Assembly: GCA_964486865.1 (NCBI GenBank)
Contig: CAZAOZ010000009.1
Coordinates: 1-64,000 of the forward strand
Direction of reading: 5' to 3'
Source of the DNA: Ga0077527 sp964486865
GTDB lineage: Bacteria > Pseudomonadota > Gammaproteobacteria > Burkholderiales > SG8-41
DNA: 64,000 bases
Within the stretch, counting starts at the first letter, position 1. Each line of letters opens with the position of its first letter. The notes under the pieces were generated by a model. That model did not search any database, was not told the origin of the DNA, and saw only the letters and a list, made by a program, of their open reading frames with translations. Position numbers and translations under genes: made by a program. Below, piece after piece: positions 40,364 through 47,709 of the stretch.

Positions 40364-41818
40364 TCAGAAGATTAGCCTAAAAAAAGTTTTTTCACTGATA
40401 TCCAGGAGACTTACGAGGCGGTTTGATTGATTGTTTTCCCAAGTTTTATCTGCGCTTTCATTCACGCGTTTCCCGATCAGTGCCCGCTTGAATTCTGCGC
40501 GCTGCGGCCCCCCCAGCCCCTTGCGCCCAAACACCATATATTCCGCACTGATGATCTCGTGGAATTCGCTTTCGCGCAGCGGCAACGCCGCGTTCGCATT
40601 CTCGGTATAGATGCGCTGCACTTCGGCAAACGGGAGGTCCTGCAGCTTCAATCCCTTGCCTCGCCCGTAGTCCGTCAGCTTGCTCGCAAAATGATGCCCG
40701 GTACGAAACGGTACTTCGGCCTTCTGCAATAAGGCATCGGCAATCTCGGTGGTGGTGGAATAATCCGCGCGCACTTCTTCCAGCGCCCGATCCTTATTGA
40801 CCACCACGGCGTCCACCACCTGCGTGAAGAGTTGGATCACCTGCAGCATGCGGCCATAGGGCACCGGGTCGTACATGCGGTAGTCGAACATGCCGCTGCG
40901 GTTGTTGTGCGACACCCAAGTCATGGTTTGCATTTCGCTGAGCAGGATGCTCGACTGCGCGCGCAGTTGTTCGAGGGCTGCCGGGTTGCGTTTCTGCGGC
41001 ATGATGCTGCTGGTGCCGGTGAGTGCGCCGGTGGCGAGCATGAACCACGGTACCGGCTCGGCGTATTGGGCGTGGATGTCCTGCGCGAACATCCCCGTCT
41101 GCACCGCGATGCTGCTGTACGCGGCGGCGGTTTCGAGCGCGCTGTCGATGGGGGCGAGGTGGTTGGCGTCGTAGGCGTTTTCGACCAGACCTTCAAAACC
41201 CAATAGTTCAGCCAGGCGCTTGCGGTCGAGCGCGAAGCTGGAGGTGGCCAGCGCCGCCGCGCCCAGCGGGCAGCGGTTCACCCGCGCATAGGTTTCCTGC
41301 AGCCGTTCCGTGGCGCGGGCCAGCGCCGATTCAAACGCCAGCAGGTAATGCGCAAAAGTGGTGGGCTGCGCCTGCACGCCGTGGGTGTAGGCGGGGATGA
41401 TGGTTTCGATGTGTTCTTCGGCGCGCTTCAACAGCGATACTCTTGCGGCGATCAATGCTTCCATCGTTTGCAGCAGGCCATCACGCAGGTTCATGCGCGC
41501 GATGGTGGAGGCCAGATCCTGCCGGCTGCGGCCGGTGTGCAATCGCGACGCCTCCTGCCCGGCGACGGCGATCAGCCGTGGTTCGTAATCCAGATAATCT
41601 GCGGATTCACGCGGTGCGAAACCTGCCTTGCCGGCTTTTTCATATTCGATGACCTGCGCGATGCCGCGGGCGATGCGTTGCGCCACGTCGCGCGGCACGA
41701 TGCCGGTCTCGGCGAGCATGACGATCGACGCCTTGTTGATCTGGTCGAGAAATTCCACCGAGCGACCGCCGCCGCGGAAGGTGGCGTTGATGTCGAGGGT
41801 GGGGGTGGCGTCGGTCAT
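40364..41818 (-). CDS. Argininosuccinate lyase family protein (fumarase/aspartase superfamily)
   Basis: A 484-residue cytosolic lyase. The superfamily signature GTSSIMPQKRNPAALEQL contains the catalytic-loop Ser, and LHTGRSRQDLASTIARMNLRD and YTHGVQAQPTTFAHYLLAF are the other two conserved regions. The sequence differs from housekeeping ArgH in these regions, and arginine genes are absent here. It may be a paralogue acting on another amino-succinate, as often seen near Bug receptors. The last 30 codons (DKTWENNQSNRLVSL onwards) look AT-richer than the rest and abut the accessory island, so the very C-terminus may have been altered by its insertion. Confidence 0.85.
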   Translation of the reverse strand: MTDATPTLDINATFRGGGRSVEFLDQINKASIVMLAETGIVPRDVAQRIARGIAQVIEYEKAGKAGFAPRESADYLDYEPRLIAVAGQEASRLHTGRSRQDLASTIARMNLRDGLLQTMEALIAARVSLLKRAEEHIETIIPAYTHGVQAQPTTFAHYLLAFESALARATERLQETYARVNRCPLGAAALATSSFALDRKRLAELLGFEGLVENAYDANHLAPIDSALETAAAYSSIAVQTGMFAQDIHAQYAEPVPWFMLATGALTGTSSIMPQKRNPAALEQLRAQSSILLSEMQTMTWVSHNNRSGMFDYRMYDPVPYGRMLQVIQLFTQVVDAVVVNKDRALEEVRADYSTTTEIADALLQKAEVPFRTGHHFASKLTDYGRGKGLKLQDLPFAEVQRIYTENANAALPLRESEFHEIISAEYMVFGRKGLGGPQRAEFKRALIGKRVNESADKTWENNQSNRLVSLLDISEKTFFRLIF

Positions 41819-41826
41819 AATTTGTT

Positions 41827-41863
41827 AAAAATATTAATAAAAACAACAGGTTACGTTATTTCG
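41827..41863. repeat. AT-rich intergenic motif copy 5
   Basis: ATTAATAAAAACAACAGGTT followed by ACGTTATTTCG lies directly upstream of the lyase start. It is the best match to the consensus AATAAAAACAACAGGTTA. Confidence 0.6.
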
Positions 41864-41880
41864 TCGAAGTAGTCTCATGC

Positions 41881-41906
41881 CCCGGATTACGCTGCGCTCA
41901 TCCGGG
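41881..41906. repeat. CCCGGAT...ATCCGGG hairpin repeat
   Basis: A 7-bp stem around TACGCTGCGCTC. This CCCGGATTACGC-type repeat is common in proteobacterial intergenic DNA. Confidence 0.55.
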
Positions 41907-41921
41907 CTACGAAGCTTGAAC

Positions 41922-41950
41922 ATCAAAAGTACCGGAGTGGATTTCCTTTT
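41922..41950. repeat. REP-like arm, copy 4
   Basis: AAAAGTACCGGAGTGGATTT followed by CCTTTT, closely matching 42710-42737. Confidence 0.55.
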
Positions 41951-42042
41951 CAAGGATGGCTTGCTACCGCAATTAAAGTGGCACGGATTTACAAAGTACC
42001 CCGGCACCCACGGGCTTGATTGTTAGAACAGTAAAGTCTCGA

Positions 42043-42381
42043 TTACTTCGCCAGCGCTGCCTTGACCTTCGTCATCAGCTTGGGCGTGATTTTGTCCTGG
42101 TGTTCTATCTTGCTGATGTAGGCTTGCGTGACGCCCATGCGCTTGGCTAGCTGCCCTTGCGTGACCTTGGCTTTGATACGGGCCAGAGCTACGGGGTTAT
42201 CTACATAGTCGTCAAGCGTGAAGGGTGCGTAATCGCCGCCCTTTTCAGTCAAGACTTCCAGTCCGGCAAGTTCATCTTCGATATCTTCACGCAGCGCGTT
42301 GTAAACGCTGACCGGAATCAACACGTACTCGGGCTGGCCCGTCAGTGATTTGATAATCTGAATGTTCAGGGGGGCGTTCAT
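42043..42381 (-). CDS. XRE-family antitoxin
   Basis: A 112-residue protein. After a Phd/RHH-like N-terminal segment (YVLIPVSVYNALREDIEDEL), the C-terminal HTH is KVTQGQLAKRMGVTQAYISK, IEHQDKITPKLMTKVKAAL. It overlaps the toxin gene upstream by 4 bases (ATGA), so this is a toxin-first TA pair. It probably binds the GTTATATT repeats at the promoter. Confidence 0.87.
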   Translation of the reverse strand: MNAPLNIQIIKSLTGQPEYVLIPVSVYNALREDIEDELAGLEVLTEKGGDYAPFTLDDYVDNPVALARIKAKVTQGQLAKRMGVTQAYISKIEHQDKITPKLMTKVKAALAK

Positions 42382-42638
42382 TTGTATGCATCTCCACGGG
42401 GTTTGATTTTCTCTATCGCAATGACCTTAACCGCGTCCTGCCGGTCATAAATGACGCGCCAATCGCCTACACGCAGACGGTAAAACGGTGTTCCCGTCAG
42501 CCGCTTGGTGTCCAACCCCGGATCGTCCGGGTTCTGGCCGAGCTGGTTGATCTTCTCCGCCAGCCTGATCCGTTCATTGCGGGGCAGACTTTGCAGCTTT
42601 TTTTGGGCCTGTCGCTTGATCGTTACGGCGTAGGGCAT
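42378..42638 (-). CDS. relE: RelE-like toxin
   Basis: An 86-residue RelE toxin: VTIKRQAQKKLQSLPRNERI, LTGTPFYRLRVGDWRVIYDR, VIAIEKIKPRGDAYK. The R-x-R-x-G-D-x-R-x-I-Y strand and C-terminal basic residues are the ribosome-dependent mRNA interferase signature. Overlapping start/stop with the antitoxin downstream. Confidence 0.9.
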   Translation of the reverse strand: MPYAVTIKRQAQKKLQSLPRNERIRLAEKINQLGQNPDDPGLDTKRLTGTPFYRLRVGDWRVIYDRQDAVKVIAIEKIKPRGDAYK

Positions 42639-42640
42639 AA

Positions 42641-42673
42641 GTTATATTATAGGTTATATTTAGTTATATTCAA
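42641..42673 (-). promoter_or_regulatory. Promoter and operator repeats of the RelE/XRE operon
   Basis: On the minus strand TTGAAT (42668-42673) and TATAAT (42646-42651) are 16 bases apart. Three direct repeats of GTTATATT (42641, 42653, 42663) cover the boxes, suggesting binding by the XRE antitoxin. Confidence 0.55.
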
Positions 42674-42707
42674 TAGCTGGTGCAATAGCCGGTGCAATAG
42701 CCGGTGG
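42671..42707. repeat. 12-bp tandem repeat (CAATAGCCGGTG)
   Basis: Three consecutive near-identical 12-base units lie upstream of the RelE operon promoter. Confidence 0.75.
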
Positions 42708-42708
42708 G

Positions 42709-42756
42709 TTCAAAAGTACCGGCGTGGATTTCCTTTTGAAAGAAATCCACTCCGTG
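42709..42756. repeat. REP-like hairpin, copy 5
   Basis: AAAAGTACCGGCGTGGATTT, then CCTTTTGAAAG and the inverse AAATCCACTCCGT, give a nearly perfect hairpin. Confidence 0.6.
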
Positions 42757-42812
42757 GGCGGTGATCCCGCGATGAATGCGCCGCCGACGACCTGCGCAGT
42801 TAGTGTCTGCCG

Positions 42813-43031
42813 CTATGCCGCGAGGCCGGCTTCGACGAATGTACTTTTTGAGGCAGGCTCCGGAATGGGCTGTCCGCATGAGCGCAGGTCATCCAGATGA
42901 AGTTGAATGGCTTCCTGAATCAACTCCAGTGCTTCGACCTCGGTTTCCGCGGCAGCGATGCATCCGGGCAAATCCGGAACAAACGCGCCGTAGCTTTCCG
43001 GGCCTTTTTCAATGACGACCATGTAGCGCAT
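42813..43031 (-). CDS. hicB: HicB-family antitoxin
   Basis: 72 residues from the ATG at 43031 (GGAG 8 bases upstream). MRYMVVIEKGPESYGAFVPDLPGCIAAAET is the HicB partial RNase-H-like fold (Y-x-x-x-x-P-D-x-x-G-C), and EVEALELIQEAIQLHLDDL is the following helix. The partner toxin gene directly upstream is only a 3' fragment, so this is an orphan antitoxin. Confidence 0.88.
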   Translation of the reverse strand: MRYMVVIEKGPESYGAFVPDLPGCIAAAETEVEALELIQEAIQLHLDDLRSCGQPIPEPASKSTFVEAGLAA

Positions 43032-43033
43032 GT

Positions 43034-43117
43034 TTACTCCTTCAATCCGGCTTGCTTCAAAACGCTGTTCAATGTGCCGGGCGGTATATCCACACTGGAG
43101 TGCCCGCGGCGCCCATT
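43034..43117 (-). pseudogene. hicA toxin 3' remnant
   Basis: On the minus strand, just before hicB, a frame reads NGRRGHSSVDIPPGTLNSVL, then KQAGLKE and TAA at 43034-43036. This is the C-terminal end of a HicA mRNA interferase (normal PGTLxSILKQAGL end). No N-terminus with the catalytic His (GSHxxF/Y) precedes it, so the toxin is truncated. Confidence 0.75.
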
Positions 43118-43175
43118 CAAGCCGCTTTGCGGCGTTTGCGGGCATGGGTAGCATCAATCACGGCATGAGGGTCGC

Positions 43176-43242
43176 ATACCAAGGGTCGGAATCAGCATTC
43201 TTTTACGACCATGAAAATAATGCAGGCTCCGACCCTTGGTCG
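43176..43242. repeat. ACCAAGGGTC...AGCATTCTTT repeat, copy 2
   Basis: Perfect inverted ends ACCAAGGGTCGGA and TCCGACCCTTGGT enclose AGCATTCTTTTACGACCATG. Related to 33015-33075. Confidence 0.65.
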
Positions 43243-43287
43243 TTCGGTGATTACTCACCCGGCACCCATCCGCAGGCGCCATCACCG

Positions 43288-43905
43288 TTATGCACCGGCG
43301 GGCGGCATGGTCGTGCGGAACGACTCGCGCGCGGCCAGCCGTTCGGAGAGCCGGGTCAGTGCCGGATGGGTTTTGCGCCACTCGAATGCCGGCAGCGCGT
43401 AGTCGAGGTAGTCGAGCGCATAGCCGGCGGCGATGTCCGCCAGCGTGAAGCGGCCGCCAAAACAGTATTGTCCGGTGCCCAGTTCATTGTTCATGATGGC
43501 GAGGCCGCGTTCGATCTTGAGCTGCTGCCGCTCGAACCACGCGGGCGAGCGCTGCTTGTCGAGGGGCTCGCGGTATTCGTGGTTGATGTGGACCGTCGCC
43601 TCGGTGATGCCGTCGCCCAGCGCCTCCCAGCGTTTGACTTCGATGCGCGATGCGAAATCCTCGGGGATCAGTTTCGGCCCGCTGCCGAGCGCGTCGAGGT
43701 ATTCGACGATCACCGGCGAGTCGTAGAGCCCGCGGCCGTCGTCGCGCACCAGTGTGGGGACTTTGGCGAGCGGATTGAACGGCGGCACCGGCGAATCCGG
43801 CGCCGATCCGCGGGCGATCACGTATTCGCAGGGAATGCGTTTTTCCGCGAGGACGATGCGCACCTTGCGTGCAAACGGGCTGCCCGGACTGCCGAAGAGT
43901 TTCAT
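43288..43905 (-). CDS. Glutathione S-transferase
   Basis: 205 residues from the ATG at 43905 with GAGG upstream. The thioredoxin-like N-terminal domain MKLFGSPGSPFARKVRIVLA carries the GSH-site Ser/Cys region (SPGSPF), and VPTLVRDDG with LYDSPVIVEYLD supplies the cis-Pro and the gamma-Glu-binding residues. The helical C-terminal domain contains FTLADIAAGYALDYLD (N-capping box). Typical soluble bacterial GST; electrophile substrate unknown. Confidence 0.92.
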   Translation of the reverse strand: MKLFGSPGSPFARKVRIVLAEKRIPCEYVIARGSAPDSPVPPFNPLAKVPTLVRDDGRGLYDSPVIVEYLDALGSGPKLIPEDFASRIEVKRWEALGDGITEATVHINHEYREPLDKQRSPAWFERQQLKIERGLAIMNNELGTGQYCFGGRFTLADIAAGYALDYLDYALPAFEWRKTHPALTRLSERLAARESFRTTMPPAGA

Positions 43906-44054
43906 GAGGCCTCCTGTGGTGCCGGGGATTCTAACTCCCGCGGGCCGGGTTCCGCGGATATTCCGGGCCCCGGCGCTGGATGGCCGTACGGCGCGTACAG
44001 CGCTAAGATTCCCGTTCCCGGGCGCGTCTGGCCCGGCTCCAACCGGGAGGCTGC

Positions 44055-44264
44055 ATGGAAACCCTCTACCAATGGCGCGTTCAGGAAAAAGACAAGCGCG
44101 GCCGTCTGCGCTGGCGCTTGGCCAGATCCCCCATGACCGAAGAAACCGCGCGCTTCTGGGCGGCCAACAACAATAAAGTGATCGAGCGCATCGACGCGCC
44201 CGTGGCGCCGCGGTATAGGGCGCCGGTTGCCGGAGCCGACCGACCAGCAGCGAAAACCCGCTAG
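44055..44264 (+). CDS. Small basic hypothetical protein
   Basis: 69 residues starting at the ATG at 44055 behind GGGAGG. METLYQWRVQEKDKRGRLRWRLA is strongly basic, then MTEETARFWAANNNKVIERI. There is no membrane segment or known domain. The stop TAG at 44262-44264 falls in the terminal repeat of the CTCTCCC element, so the C-terminal residues may derive from the repeat insertion. A genuine gene is likely but unproven. Confidence 0.55.
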   Translation: METLYQWRVQEKDKRGRLRWRLARSPMTEETARFWAANNNKVIERIDAPVAPRYRAPVAGADRPAAKTR

Positions 44265-44331
44265 AAGCCATCTCAATAATCCCCTCACCCTAACCCTCTC
44301 CCCGCATCTGCGGGGAGAGGGGATTATTAGA
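44261..44331. repeat. CTCTCCC element, CTAGAAGCCATCT end
   Basis: The left end CTAGAAGCCATCTCAATAAT and the CCCTCTCCCC-GCATCTGC-GGGGAGAGGG hairpin match 32883-32961. The right terminal repeat is missing, but AATCCCC/GGGGATT gives an internal inverted pair. Confidence 0.7.
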
Positions 44332-44369
44332 GGTTCGCTGTACATCATTATTAACCTGAGGAGATTCGG

Positions 44370-45164
44370 ATGGATCTGGGCATCAAGGGTAGAACCGCAG
44401 TCGTCACCGGCGCGAGCCGCGGCATCGGTCGTGAAACGGCGCGCCAGTTTCTGGAAGAGGGCGTGCGGGTGATGATCTGCGGCCGCAACGCGGAGAGCCT
44501 GGAGCGCACGCGCGCCGAGCTGGCAAAACAGACGGGCGGCGAAATCCATGCCGTCGTCGCCGACATGATCAAGCCGGATGACATCGCGCGGCTGATCGAC
44601 AGCGCCAAAAAGCAGCTCGGCGGCGTGGATATCCTGGTCAACAATGCCGGGCAGATGTATTCGGGGCGCTTCGATGCGCTGACCGAGGCGGGCCTGAAGG
44701 AACAACTGGAGACCAAGCTGTTCGGGTTCCTGCGCACGATCCGCCTGGTGTATCCCATGATGAAGGCGCAGCGCTGGGGGCGCATCGTCAACCTGATCGG
44801 CGGCGCGGGCAAGGAGCCCGACCCCTACATGTTCGGCAGCGGCATCACCAACAGCGGGCTGCTCAACATCACCAAATCGCTATCGACGGAATTCGGCGAA
44901 GACAATGTGCTGGTCAATGCGGTTTGCCCCGGCTGGGTCGATACCAATCTGTGGCGCCGGAACGCCGAGGGGCTGGCGGCGGAGCTGGGCGCGCAGAGCG
45001 AGGAAGAAGCGCGGCGCGCCGCCGCGCGCAAGAATTCGCTCAACCGTTTCGGCAAGCCCGAAGAGCTCGCCAATGCGATTGTGTTTTTGTGTTCGGAGCG
45101 CGCGAGCTACATCACCGGCGTGTCGCTGAATCTGGACGGCGGCCGGCTGAAGTCGCTCTGGTAG
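44370..45164 (+). CDS. SDR-family protein with substituted catalytic residues
   Basis: A 264-residue Rossmann-fold short-chain dehydrogenase/reductase. The cofactor motif TGASRGIG (14-21) and NNAG (about 91) are intact, and PGWVDTNL follows in the usual place. In the active-site helix, where SDRs have YxxxK before the L-T-x-S-L segment, this protein reads SGITNSGLLNITKSL, putting Ser and Asn at the Tyr and Lys positions. Redox activity by the classical mechanism is therefore doubtful. AGGAG precedes the ATG. It converges with the aldo/keto reductase gene. Confidence 0.85.
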   Translation: MDLGIKGRTAVVTGASRGIGRETARQFLEEGVRVMICGRNAESLERTRAELAKQTGGEIHAVVADMIKPDDIARLIDSAKKQLGGVDILVNNAGQMYSGRFDALTEAGLKEQLETKLFGFLRTIRLVYPMMKAQRWGRIVNLIGGAGKEPDPYMFGSGITNSGLLNITKSLSTEFGEDNVLVNAVCPGWVDTNLWRRNAEGLAAELGAQSEEEARRAAARKNSLNRFGKPEELANAIVFLCSERASYITGVSLNLDGGRLKSLW

Positions 45165-45200
45165 GCGATTCGCCCGGCGCGGCCGATCCCGGAGCCGCAA

Positions 45201-46163
45201 TCACTCGCGCTTGATGTTCGGCTCGTCAAGGCCCACGCCTTCGAGCGCGCCGAAGAGTTCCGCGATTTTCCGGCGGTCGGCCTCGGGCAGCGGCGGCTGC
45301 AGGATGGCGCGGACGTTGGGCGCAACGTGATCGGGATTGCCGGTGCCGAACAGCACGACGTTGGCGCCCGGCTCGTGCCGCGCGTAGCGGTAGGCGGCTT
45401 CGATGAGGCTGCGCGCGCCCTGTTCATGCAGCAGGAAATCCAGCGGGTTGTCTTTTTCCGCCAGCCACGCCGGCACTTTGCCCGCCGCGGCCAGCGCGCG
45501 GATGTCCTGCTGCAGCCGGCCCGGCACGCTGAACAGCGCGCGCACCGCAAACATGATCAGCGTGCCGATGTGGTGCCGCTGCGCCGCCGGAAATACTTTT
45601 TGCCGCGCGTTCTGGTTGAGCAGGTGGAAGGCCACCATCACGGCGTCCCAGTGGTCGTCGGCGAGTGCGCGGGAGAGCATGGCGTGGCCGTGATCCCGGG
45701 CGGCCCATTCGGTGATGCCGATATGGCGGATCTTGCCTTTTGCTTTTTCGCGCAGCAGTACCGGCAGGACTTTCGCGGCGACCAGTTCGTATTCTTCGGG
45801 CAGCACCGTGTGCAGGCAGAAGAGGTCGATGTAATCGGTGCCCAGCGCCTTCAGCGACTGGTTGAGGGCGGGCACCACGGCGGCGACGGCCATGGGCGTC
45901 GCGCCGCGTCCCACCTTGTGTTTGGTCGAGATGACCAGCGCATCGCGCGGCCGGCCCTTGATGGCTTTGCCGACGATGGGCTCGGTGCCGTAGAACTGCG
46001 CGGTGTCGATGAAGTTGACGCCCAGGTCCAGCGCCTGGCGCACGATGCCGACGGCATGCGCGTCGCTGTGGCCCGTGGTCGTGCCCAGCCGGCTGCTGCC
46101 GCCGCAGCCGAGGCCGGCGACGCTGACGTTGAGGCCGGTGCGGCCGAGGGTGGTGTATTCCAA
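45201..46163 (-). CDS. Aldo/keto reductase
   Basis: A 320-residue (beta/alpha)8 NADPH oxidoreductase. MEYTTLGRTGLNVSVAGLGC starts the barrel. The tetrad is NFIDTAQFYG (Asp and Tyr), VISTKHKVG (Lys) and DLFCLHTV (His), and NRP-type cofactor residues occur late (VVLFGTGNPDHVAPN). The pattern resembles the galactose-dehydrogenase-like AKR group. Substrate unknown. An AT-rich motif lies just upstream of the start. Confidence 0.9.
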   Translation of the reverse strand: MEYTTLGRTGLNVSVAGLGCGGSSRLGTTTGHSDAHAVGIVRQALDLGVNFIDTAQFYGTEPIVGKAIKGRPRDALVISTKHKVGRGATPMAVAAVVPALNQSLKALGTDYIDLFCLHTVLPEEYELVAAKVLPVLLREKAKGKIRHIGITEWAARDHGHAMLSRALADDHWDAVMVAFHLLNQNARQKVFPAAQRHHIGTLIMFAVRALFSVPGRLQQDIRALAAAGKVPAWLAEKDNPLDFLLHEQGARSLIEAAYRYARHEPGANVVLFGTGNPDHVAPNVRAILQPPLPEADRRKIAELFGALEGVGLDEPNIKRE

Positions 46164-46179
46164 GGCGTGCGGCTTCCTT

Positions 46180-46203
46180 GCTTAAAACATCAATAAAAAC
46201 AGA
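46180..46203. repeat. AT-rich intergenic motif copy 6 (partial)
   Basis: TTAAAACATCAATAAAAACA, the left half of the AT-rich motif, directly upstream of the aldo/keto reductase gene. Confidence 0.45.
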
Positions 46204-46237
46204 TGCTTGTGAAAATTCCGCGCCGGTCAGTGAGTAC

Positions 46238-46915
46238 TTACACGGCAGGCCAGAGGCGCTGCCCGACGGCGGGCGAGCGCGGTGCGTGCTGGAGTTTGGT
46301 GGTCACGCGCGCGGTCCAGGTGCGCGCATCCTGCGCTTCGGCTTCGAGTGGCGCGTAGTGCTGTTCGCGCATTTCCAGCGACGTGAATTCGTAGAGGATT
46401 GCGTGTTTGTGCGCGCCCATCGTGGCGAGCAGCTTGCGGGCGCCGATCGCGCCCGGCAGTTCGCGCATCACCGGCAGCCGGTACTGCGCGTACCACGCGC
46501 CGAGGTCGTCTTCGAGGGCCGGCGTCGGCGCGTTGTAGCTGCCCATCTGGATCACCGGGCCGGGCGTGGCGTCTGGTCCGCGCCGGGCAATGTCGGGACC
46601 ATCGACGCGCGCTTCTTCGGCAAGCACACACATCGCGGGCTCGCGGCGCATGGCCATCATGCGCCGCGTTTCCGGATTCTGCCGCAAGTGCAACTGGCCG
46701 GGGCTGGGATTGAGAAAAGTGTGCGCGGTCTCGCCGCCGAACAGCGCGAGGTAGCCGCAATCCGCGCCGTGTTTTTGCAGCGTGTAGTGCGCCGCCCAGC
46801 GATAGCCGGGGCGCGACAGCTTCTCCGGGATATGGACGCGGTGAAACCAGTCGAGATATTCAGTCCGATGATCGGCGGCGATGTCGTACCAGATCGCCCA
46901 AATCCCCTGATCCAT
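46238..46915 (-). CDS. Uncharacterised two-domain alpha/beta (EthD-like) protein
   Basis: 225 residues. The N-terminal half (IWAIWYDIAADHRTEYLDWF, HIPEKLSRPGYRWAAHYTL) and the second half (DLGAWYAQYRLPVMRELPGA, KHAILYEFTSLE) look like repeats of a ferredoxin-like dimeric alpha/beta-barrel unit, as in EthD-type proteins. No signal peptide or metal motif is seen. Function unknown; such proteins are often encoded with Bug/catabolic genes. The start at 46915 is followed by a sensible strand. Confidence 0.65.
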   Translation of the reverse strand: MDQGIWAIWYDIAADHRTEYLDWFHRVHIPEKLSRPGYRWAAHYTLQKHGADCGYLALFGGETAHTFLNPSPGQLHLRQNPETRRMMAMRREPAMCVLAEEARVDGPDIARRGPDATPGPVIQMGSYNAPTPALEDDLGAWYAQYRLPVMRELPGAIGARKLLATMGAHKHAILYEFTSLEMREQHYAPLEAEAQDARTWTARVTTKLQHAPRSPAVGQRLWPAV

Positions 46916-47039
46916 GCGTGGTTGCTCCCCCGTTTGCGATGATTGTAATGCAGTGACGGCACAATTTCGCGGGGCGATGGTGCGGTCGCCCCGGCGCTGG
47001 TATTCTGTGCGTGCAGGTTACGACAACAAGGAGAACAGC

Positions 47040-47501
47040 ATGGAAATCCAGGCAGGCACTGCAGCGCCGGACTTTACGCTCGGCGCGCACAATACCGATC
47101 AGAAAATCTCGCTGTCCGGTTTCAAGGGACGGCCCGTGGTAGTCGCATTCATGCCCTTTGCGTTCACCGGCGGGTGAACGAACCAGGTCAAAGGGTTCCG
47201 TGAGAACTACGACGCTTTCAAGAAGTTGAACTGTGAAATTCTGCAACTCAGCGCCGACCCGGTGCCGAGCCTGAAAGGCTGGGCGGATTTCCTGGGCGGT
47301 GTGCCGTTCCCGCTGCTGTCGGATTTCTGGCCGCACGGCGCGGTGGGCAAGGCCTACGGCATTTTCAACGACGAACGCGGCATGGACAAGCGCGCCGCCT
47401 ATGTCATCGACGCCAAGGGCATCGTGCGTTACGCCAAGGTCTATCCGCAGGGCACGATTCCGACGAGCGAAGAACTGCTCGCCGAATTGAAAAAACTGTA
47501 G
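47040..47501 (+). CDS. ahpE: AhpE-like peroxiredoxin, probable selenoprotein (TGA at the peroxidatic Cys)
   Basis: 153 residues if the in-frame TGA at 47175-47177 is read through. AAGGAG lies 7 bases before the ATG at 47040. Upstream of the TGA: APDFTLGAHNTDQKISLSGF, VAFMPFAFTGG. Downstream in the same frame: TNQVKGFRENYDAFKKLNCE, FPLLSDFWPHGAVGKAYGIF, then a normal end KKL. In AhpE-type one-Cys peroxiredoxins the peroxidatic Cys follows FTG-x; here codon 46 is TGA exactly there. Conservation on both sides and normal length (M. tuberculosis AhpE is also 153) argue for selenocysteine rather than decay. A candidate bacterial SECIS follows at 47178-47207. It would reduce peroxides in the cytosol. 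Confidence 0.85.
47178..47207 (+). promoter_or_regulatory. Candidate bacterial SECIS hairpin
   Basis: Immediately after the TGA, ACG-AACC pairs with GGTT-C-CGT (one bulged C) around the loop AGGTCAAAG, whose AGGUC resembles the E. coli fdhF SECIS loop but lies close to the UGA. An alternative hairpin, GTTC-CGTGA-GAAC (47195-47207), puts a loop G 23 bases after the UGA, within the usual 16-37 range. Confidence 0.5.
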
Positions 47502-47515
47502 GAACGCTCACCAAG

Positions 47516-47586
47516 AACCCCCTCTCCCGCCAGGGCGGGAGACAAGGGAACACTTGAAGCAAAGCAGGGCCGGGGAGAGGGGCGGC
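47516..47586. repeat. CTCTCCC repeat (degenerate)
   Basis: CCCCCTCTCCCGCCAGGGCG, then GGAGA and, after a spacer, GGGCCGGGGAGAGGGGCGGC. Lies between the peroxiredoxin and amidohydrolase genes. Confidence 0.55.
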
Positions 47587-47636
47587 GAGCAAGTAATTTT
47601 TGTCAGTTGCCATAAAGACGGAGCAGTAACACGGTG

Positions 47637-47667
47637 TGGGCCGACGACCAATCTGGTCATCGGCCCA
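47637..47667. other. Strong hairpin upstream of the amidohydrolase
   Basis: TGGGCCGACGACC pairs with GGTCATCGGCCCA with one mismatch (13-bp stem, short loop). There is no T-run, so it is either an operator or leader structure for the gene at 47710 or a weak terminator. Confidence 0.5.
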
Positions 47668-47709
47668 TATTATTGATGTGCAGCGGTTTATCGTAATCAA
47701 GGGGAAGTC

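Noticed and set aside
44370..45164. Calling the SDR a pseudogene
   Set aside because: The reading frame, cofactor motifs and ribosome site are intact; only the catalytic residues differ.
47040..47177. Reading the peroxiredoxin as two genes or a simple pseudogene
   Set aside because: The single TGA lies at the catalytic Cys codon and the rest of the frame is intact and full length. Selenocysteine is the simpler explanation, though genome-wide support is needed.
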